NCBI GenBank assembly: GCA_018064695.1
Contig: JAGHUU010000017.1
Location: forward strand, 1 to 18,271
Reading direction: 5' to 3'
Source of the DNA: Candidatus Blautia equi
GTDB lineage: Bacteria > Bacillota > Clostridia > Lachnospirales > Lachnospiraceae
DNA length: 18,271 nt
The notes beneath the pieces are model-generated. The model was given only the letters and a program-made list of their open reading frames with translations, searched no databases and was not told the origin of the DNA. Shown in pieces: positions 14,225 to 18,271 of this stretch. Made by a program: the position numbers and the translations under genes. Position 1 is the stretch's first letter, and every line of letters begins with the position of its first letter.

Positions 14225-15706
14225 ATGAAGAGGAAAGGCAGTATTACCATATTTCTGGCGTTGACGCTGAGTGTGATCCTGTCCCTTGTCTGTACCAGTA
14301 TAGAATCCGTACGGATGGCAGCAGCCAGGACCCAGAGCCTCTGCAGTCTGGATATTGGCCTTTTTTCGCTGTTTGGCCAGTATGATAAGGATGTGTGGAA
14401 GGATTTTGACCTGTTTATGCTGGATGGTTCCTGCGGAGGGGGAGATCTGAAGCTTGCGAATTTATATAAGAGCATGGAAGCCTATGTGAAACCGGTGCTG
14501 AAGCAGAACAGCCAGAAGATCTCACTTACCCGCGGCGGATTTACCGGATATCAGCTTATGACGGATGAGGACGGAGAGGTCTTTTACGATCAGATCATAC
14601 AGTACATGAAAGATACGCTGGGACTTCAGGGGGCACAGTTCCTTTTGGATCATATAAAGGATGGAAAAGACAAGACGGAGGAAGCTAAGAGGCGGGGAAC
14701 CGAACTGGAGAACGGGAACAGCCTGGATCATTATGACACAGCCATGAATTCCGCTGCACAGAGCAGCAGAGAGCTGGAGGAAAAGCAAAGACAGGAGGCA
14801 GAGGCAGCAGCTGAAGGAGGAGCAGTAGTACCGGTACCGACACAGCCGCCTCAAAATGTGGTGAATCCCATCGGAGCCATCAAAAAAGTAATGAAGATGG
14901 GACTGTTACAGCTGGTAATCCCTTCAGGAAAAGGAATATCGGAGGCATCCATGGGCAGAAGAACACTGGTTTCCGAACGTCTGCTGCAAAGAGGAGCAGG
15001 GGTCATAAGACATGTATCTGCAGATACCTCCTATGCTTCACAGCTTCTGTATCATCAGTATCTGACAGAGAAGCTGGGCAATTATGAGAAGCCTTCTCCC
15101 TACGGTCTTGCGTACCAGCTGGAATATATCATAGGCGGCAAGAGGACCGATATGGATAACCTTCTTTCCATAGCAAAACAGCTGCTGGTCATAAGAGAAG
15201 GCGTCAATGTGGCAAGTATCATGTCCGATCCGGCAAAAAGGGCAGGAATAGAAGCGTTGTCCCTGGCCATTGCATCCACCTTTCTGGTTCCGCCGGCAGC
15301 CGGCGCAATTGATGCCGCGCTGGTTACCTGCTGGGCTTTTGCGGAGAGCGTGCTGGACGTGCGGGAATTATTTGACGGAGGAAAGGTACCTCTGGTGAAG
15401 CAGCCGCAGCAGTGGCAGCTGTCACTGGAAAATCTTCCCAATCTTCTTGGAAAGCTGGATTCCGTAAGAAAAACAGACCCGGATGGACTTTCCTATGCAG
15501 ATTATCTTCAGATTCTGCTGATCTCCAAAAACAGAAGAGAAAAAATAAAAAGAGGTATGGATATGGTCGAGCTGACCATCAGGGGGAAGCTTGACAGAGA
15601 AGATTTTAAGCTGGACTCAGGTGTGGTGGCCGTTGAGGCAGCCATTGATGTGAAGGCTAATAAGAGAAAGAATTTTACCATTACAAAACAGTACAGCTAT
15701 GACTGA
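14225..15706 (+). CDS. DUF5702-like Tad pseudopilin-type surface protein
   Basis: This 493-residue protein opens with MKRKGSITIFLALTLSV: a short basic leader, Gly5 and one hydrophobic helix (about 6-26), the form of a pilin-like N-terminus. The predicted cut after G5 gives SITIF, so the +5 Glu is replaced by Phe. The body is extracytoplasmic, with a charged Gln/Glu/Ala-rich stretch then a Pro-rich linker at about 183-212, and mixed helical segments after it. It matches my memory of DUF5702 proteins that accompany Tad genes in Clostridia; the biochemical role is unknown, though a minor pilin, tip or wall-spanning part is plausible. ATG at 14225 is preferred over the GTG at 14216, which lies within the AGGAGGTGTG ribosome site. 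It lies 25 nt after flp. Confidence 0.8.
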   Translation: MKRKGSITIFLALTLSVILSLVCTSIESVRMAAARTQSLCSLDIGLFSLFGQYDKDVWKDFDLFMLDGSCGGGDLKLANLYKSMEAYVKPVLKQNSQKISLTRGGFTGYQLMTDEDGEVFYDQIIQYMKDTLGLQGAQFLLDHIKDGKDKTEEAKRRGTELENGNSLDHYDTAMNSAAQSSRELEEKQRQEAEAAAEGGAVVPVPTQPPQNVVNPIGAIKKVMKMGLLQLVIPSGKGISEASMGRRTLVSERLLQRGAGVIRHVSADTSYASQLLYHQYLTEKLGNYEKPSPYGLAYQLEYIIGGKRTDMDNLLSIAKQLLVIREGVNVASIMSDPAKRAGIEALSLAIASTFLVPPAAGAIDAALVTCWAFAESVLDVRELFDGGKVPLVKQPQQWQLSLENLPNLLGKLDSVRKTDPDGLSYADYLQILLISKNRREKIKRGMDMVELTIRGKLDREDFKLDSGVVAVEAAIDVKANKRKNFTITKQYSYD

Positions 15707-15728
15707 GTGTGAGAGGAGGTGTAAAAAG

Positions 15729-16556
15729 ATGCTTTTCCGGTTCATAAAGAACTTAAGGAAGATAGACAGGCTTGGGAAATATAAAGAAAAAAACACGATA
15801 AATGATGTACAGACAAAAAAGCAGATAAGCTCAAACAGACAAACTGCCTGCCTGTGGGCCCCGATGAGCAGAGCCGGCAGAAATCTGACCGGAAAAGTAT
15901 CTTTTTGCACCTCAAAGCTTCTTAGAAAAGCAAGTCTGGCTGTGGAGACAGCCATGGTACTCCCGCTGTTTTTTCTCGGAACGGTGACGATCCTTTCCTT
16001 TATGGATGTATATAAGCTGGAAACAGAGAAACTTATGGGCCTCTGTGAAAAGACGAAAGAGGCGGGAATGTATGCCTATGTGCTGGACGGATCCGGTCCG
16101 GAGGAGATCACACTGCCCGAGTTCTATGCCTATGAACCCATAGGCGGAATTGTTCCGGTATCCCGTGTGTGGCTGCACAATACGGTAAAGGTGCATGCCT
16201 GGACAGGGAAAACCTATTCAGCGGAGGAGAAGGCTGCCGCTGCTGAGGCAGGAGATATGGTCTGGGTTGCGGAGAACGGGGAAGTCTTTCACCGGGAAGC
16301 CTCCTGCAGTTATGTGAGTCTTACCATCATGCAGACGAAGGGATCTTCCGTGGGCAGCAGGACCAATGCCTACGGGGAACATTACTATGCCTGTGAGACC
16401 TGCAGCCACAATCAGGCCCCGGGTGCCACTGTTTATGTGACCTTATATGGGAACAGTTATCACAATCTGGAAACCTGCAGCAGCCTGAAAAGGACCATTC
16501 GCCTGGTGACGGAAGATCAGGTGGAGGATCTGCGCCCCTGCAGCAGATGCGGATGA
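15729..16556 (+). CDS. TadE-like pseudopilin with duplicated His/Cys C-terminal module
   Basis: This 275-residue protein has an unusually long basic leader (about 68 residues), then SLAVETAMVLPLFFLGTVT as the pilin-like helix. Cutting after A68 puts Glu at +5 (E73). The C-terminal third carries two copies of the pattern H-x4-C...C-x2-C: H188/C193 with C222/C225, and H245/C250 with C271/C274. Such sets look like small zinc-binding or disulfide modules placed outside the cell. The ATG at 15729 is chosen because GAGAGGAGGT (15711-15720) precedes it; an in-frame ATG at 15699 lies inside the previous gene. TadE-like proteins are minor pilins or pilus-assembly factors. The exact family of the tail is unknown to me. 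Confidence 0.8.
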   Translation: MLFRFIKNLRKIDRLGKYKEKNTINDVQTKKQISSNRQTACLWAPMSRAGRNLTGKVSFCTSKLLRKASLAVETAMVLPLFFLGTVTILSFMDVYKLETEKLMGLCEKTKEAGMYAYVLDGSGPEEITLPEFYAYEPIGGIVPVSRVWLHNTVKVHAWTGKTYSAEEKAAAAEAGDMVWVAENGEVFHREASCSYVSLTIMQTKGSSVGSRTNAYGEHYYACETCSHNQAPGATVYVTLYGNSYHNLETCSSLKRTIRLVTEDQVEDLRPCSRCG

Positions 16557-16585
16557 GAGAGGACAGTTTATATAAGAGGATAGAT

Positions 16586-17002
16586 ATGAAAGAGACATTG
16601 ACGCTTTTGTTTTTGTATGGCAATGCCGGCTTTGATGTGAGGAAGAGAGAAATCAGTCTTCTCTCCGTTGCTGCCATTTCGCTATACGGTATCATTCTCT
16701 GGCTGAAAGGCGGAACGGTGATGACGGAACACCTTCTGCCCCTTGGGACAGGATTTCTGTTTTTGGGGTGCAGTGTTTTTTCGGCAGGAGAGTTTGGGTT
16801 CGGAGACGGACTGGTGCTGCTGGCACTGGGAACGGTTCTTGAGACTGCAGAATATCTGGTATCCGTAATGCTGGGATTTTTGCTCTCCGGTATCTGGGCA
16901 TTTTATCTTCTGATCTTTCAAAAAAAGAGCCGGAAAACGGAGATTCCCCTGGTTCCGTTTCTTCTGGTCGGTTATGTGGGAGGTTTGATCTTATGCGGGT
17001 GA
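16586..17002 (+). CDS. Second A24 prepilin peptidase (TadV-like)
   Basis: A second, shorter membrane aspartic peptidase of 138 residues. It keeps D17 in GFDVRKREIS and D74 in the GxGD motif (G71-F-G-D74, then GLVLLAL), almost the same residue spacing as the first copy (D17, D75). The two proteins otherwise differ widely, so this is not a recent duplication. Several hydrophobic spans cover nearly the whole length. Start 16586 (MKETLTLLFL) is preferred because AGAGGA lies 5-6 nt upstream; an ATG at 16547 would overlap the previous gene and add a charged tail. It sits between two TadE-like genes and overlaps the next by 10 nt, so it is probably made together with them. Confidence 0.8.
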   Translation: MKETLTLLFLYGNAGFDVRKREISLLSVAAISLYGIILWLKGGTVMTEHLLPLGTGFLFLGCSVFSAGEFGFGDGLVLLALGTVLETAEYLVSVMLGFLLSGIWAFYLLIFQKKSRKTEIPLVPFLLVGYVGGLILCG

Positions 17003-17460
17003 GCGGCAATGAGATAAGGACATGGAGAAAACAGTTCCGGAAGGGCAGCTCGGTGATCGAGGCGGCAGCTGTGATGCCGATCATATTTTTTGCGATTTTT
17101 GCCTGCCTTTATCTCTGCTTTTATGTCCATAACCGGGCGTGGCTGACTGCGGCCGCCTATGAATCGGCGCTGGTTGGCAGCATGGAGGAAGCAAAAAGAG
17201 ACGGAGATCCATATAGCGCTGCAAATATGAGGAGCCGGGAGCTTGGATCAACAGGCTTTTTTGGCGTGGAAAATCTTACTACCGTGACGGTAGTGACAAA
17301 AAACCGGGTGCAGGTTACCTACGATATGGATACCATGGGAAGCTATGCCGGAATGCGGGGGCATCTTGGTGTGGCAGGGGAGTCGAAGATCATACAGCCG
17401 GTGAAAAGGATCCGGCAGATCAAAGCTGCCTCGGAGGCTTTTGAAATGTTTAAGGAGTGA
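16993..17460 (+). CDS. tadE: TadE family minor pilin / pseudopilin
   Basis: This 155-residue protein has a 17-18 residue basic leader and KGSSVIEAAAVMPIIFFAIF as the processing site and assembly helix. Cutting after G18 puts Glu at +5 (E23), the canonical arrangement. The helix runs to about 44, followed by HNRAWLTAAAYESAL, a typical TadE continuation, and a short extracytoplasmic domain ending in a basic helix. TadE proteins are minor pilins needed for Flp pilus formation. The start overlaps the peptidase gene by 10 nt and has GGGAGG (16978-16983) upstream. Here -1 is Gly, unlike the Flp pilin and the other TadE-like protein in this operon. Confidence 0.88.
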   Translation: MRVSGNEIRTWRKQFRKGSSVIEAAAVMPIIFFAIFACLYLCFYVHNRAWLTAAAYESALVGSMEEAKRDGDPYSAANMRSRELGSTGFFGVENLTTVTVVTKNRVQVTYDMDTMGSYAGMRGHLGVAGESKIIQPVKRIRQIKAASEAFEMFKE

Positions 17461-17467
17461 TAAGAAC

Positions 17468-18271
17468 ATGAGATCAGAATATAAAAGGGACGTACATAAT
17501 AATTATCTGGTACTGGAAAATGATATGAAGGTAGAGGAGACCTCCTACCCCGTGCGTATGCTGCTGGCAAACGCGCTGCCAATGCTCCTTAACTGCAGGA
17601 TCCAGAGAATGGACGGAAAAGAGCTGTTTTACTATGAGATCACCTCCAGACAGTCCATGGAAGCCTTTTATGAGAAGAAAAAATTCACCTTTTCGGATCT
17701 GCAGGTGATCTTTGGGAATTTTACAGAGCTGGTGGAAAAAATGGCAGAATACCTTTTAAGTCCGGATCAGCTGATACTGCAGCCGGAGTTTATCTTTATG
17801 GATCCGGAAAAGAAACAGCTTTCTTTCTGCTACCTTCCGGGATATGAAGGCTCTGTGAGGGAGCAGTTTCGTGGGCTGACAGAGTATATTCTTCCAAAGC
17901 TGGATCATGAGGACAGCAGAGCGGTGGTTCTGGGGTATGGGATCTATCGCAGAGCACTGGAGGATGTATTTCAGCTGGAGCATATTAAGGAGGAGGTTCT
18001 TCGTGCGGAGGCGGAGCGCCCGGATATGGATCTGCCGGTAAAAAAAGCACAGCAGAGAGCCGAGGAGGATCTGTGGAAGAGGGAAGAAGAGGAATTATTC
18101 TCCGATCCCGGAAAGCCGGAGCTTCTGAAGGAAAAACCGGAGAGAAGAAAAGAGAAAGGCAGCAGAAAAAAGAAAGGCAGCAGAAAAAAGAAGGAAAAGG
18201 AACCGGGAGGAATAAGAAAGTGGGTGCCCCTGATCGCTGGATGCATCTTCACTGTGCTGCTCCTTATGGGA
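17468..18271 (+). CDS. DUF6382-like membrane protein, 3'-truncated by the window edge
   Basis: The frame is open from ATG 17468 to the last base (268 codons seen). Residues 1 to about 172 form a compact domain with CYLPGYEGSVREQFRGLTEY (121-140), LDHEDSRAVVLGYGIY (145-160) and ILQPEFIF, which match what I recall of DUF6382 proteins from Clostridia Tad loci. A long, highly charged linker follows (about 173-250, Lys/Arg/Glu-rich), then a membrane span starting near 251 (KWVPLIAGCIFTVLLL). Related proteins often end in an FHA phosphothreonine-binding domain, which would lie outside this window. The N-terminal domain should be cytoplasmic. AAGGAG (17452-17457) precedes the start, inside the tadE end. 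A possible role in regulating the pilus by phosphorylation is inference. Confidence 0.78.
   Translation, partial: MRSEYKRDVHNNYLVLENDMKVEETSYPVRMLLANALPMLLNCRIQRMDGKELFYYEITSRQSMEAFYEKKKFTFSDLQVIFGNFTELVEKMAEYLLSPDQLILQPEFIFMDPEKKQLSFCYLPGYEGSVREQFRGLTEYILPKLDHEDSRAVVLGYGIYRRALEDVFQLEHIKEEVLRAEAERPDMDLPVKKAQQRAEEDLWKREEEELFSDPGKPELLKEKPERRKEKGSRKKKGSRKKKEKEPGGIRKWVPLIAGCIFTVLLLMG
18154..18189 (+). repeat. Two perfect 18-bp tandem copies inside the DUF6382-like gene
   Basis: GAAAGGCAGCAGAAAAAA occurs twice head to tail (18154-18171 and 18172-18189), giving the repeated KGSRKK peptide in the charged linker just before the membrane span. Because the unit is a multiple of three, gain or loss of a copy keeps the frame. 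Confidence 0.85.

Overview
The window looks like chromosomal DNA of an anaerobic, low-to-mid G+C Gram-positive of the class Clostridia, most likely family Lachnospiraceae. This is inferred from strong AGGAGG ribosome sites, a folate operon with an HD-domain gene between folE and folP, and a Clostridia-type Tad (type IVb) pilus operon with an Flp1-like pilin, a DUF5702-like protein and a DUF6382-like protein. I see no tRNA, rRNA, CRISPR array, transposase, integrase or phage gene.

Region 1 (1-1752, + strand) holds the 3' part of an alanyl-tRNA editing protein and a metal-dependent amidohydrolase. Region 2 (1821-2942, - strand) is a secreted lipoprotein made of four copies of one beta-rich domain, with its own promoter and terminator. 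Region 3 (about 3066-3369) has no protein gene. It carries a near-consensus promoter, about 270 nt of strongly structured sequence and a clear intrinsic terminator, so it is either an independent small RNA or a switchable leader of the folate operon. Region 4 (3450-6182, + strand) is the folate operon: folE, an HD-domain phosphohydrolase, folP and a folB-folK fusion. It covers GTP to dihydropteroate except the dephosphorylation of dihydroneopterin triphosphate, which the HD protein is well placed to perform. Region 5 (6272-9092, - strand) is a three-gene operon: a 471-residue protein I do not recognise, an SGNH/GDSL hydrolase and a GNAT acetyltransferase. A bidirectional terminator separates it from the folate operon.

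Region 6 (9390 to the window end, + strand) is a Tad pilus operon behind a strong promoter and a 5' leader with two hairpins. The order is prepilin peptidase, TadZ-like protein, TadA ATPase, TadB and TadC platform proteins, a 59-residue Flp pilin, a DUF5702-like pseudopilin, a TadE-like pseudopilin with a duplicated cysteine/histidine module, a second prepilin peptidase, a TadE protein and a DUF6382-like membrane protein that runs off the window. Together these should make, power and assemble a thin surface pilus. The most unusual points are two peptidases in one operon, substrates with different residues (Ala or Gly) just before the predicted cut, and a pseudopilin ending in a probable double metal-binding module. 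No CpaB/RcpC gene lies inside the window, and the operon probably continues past its end.
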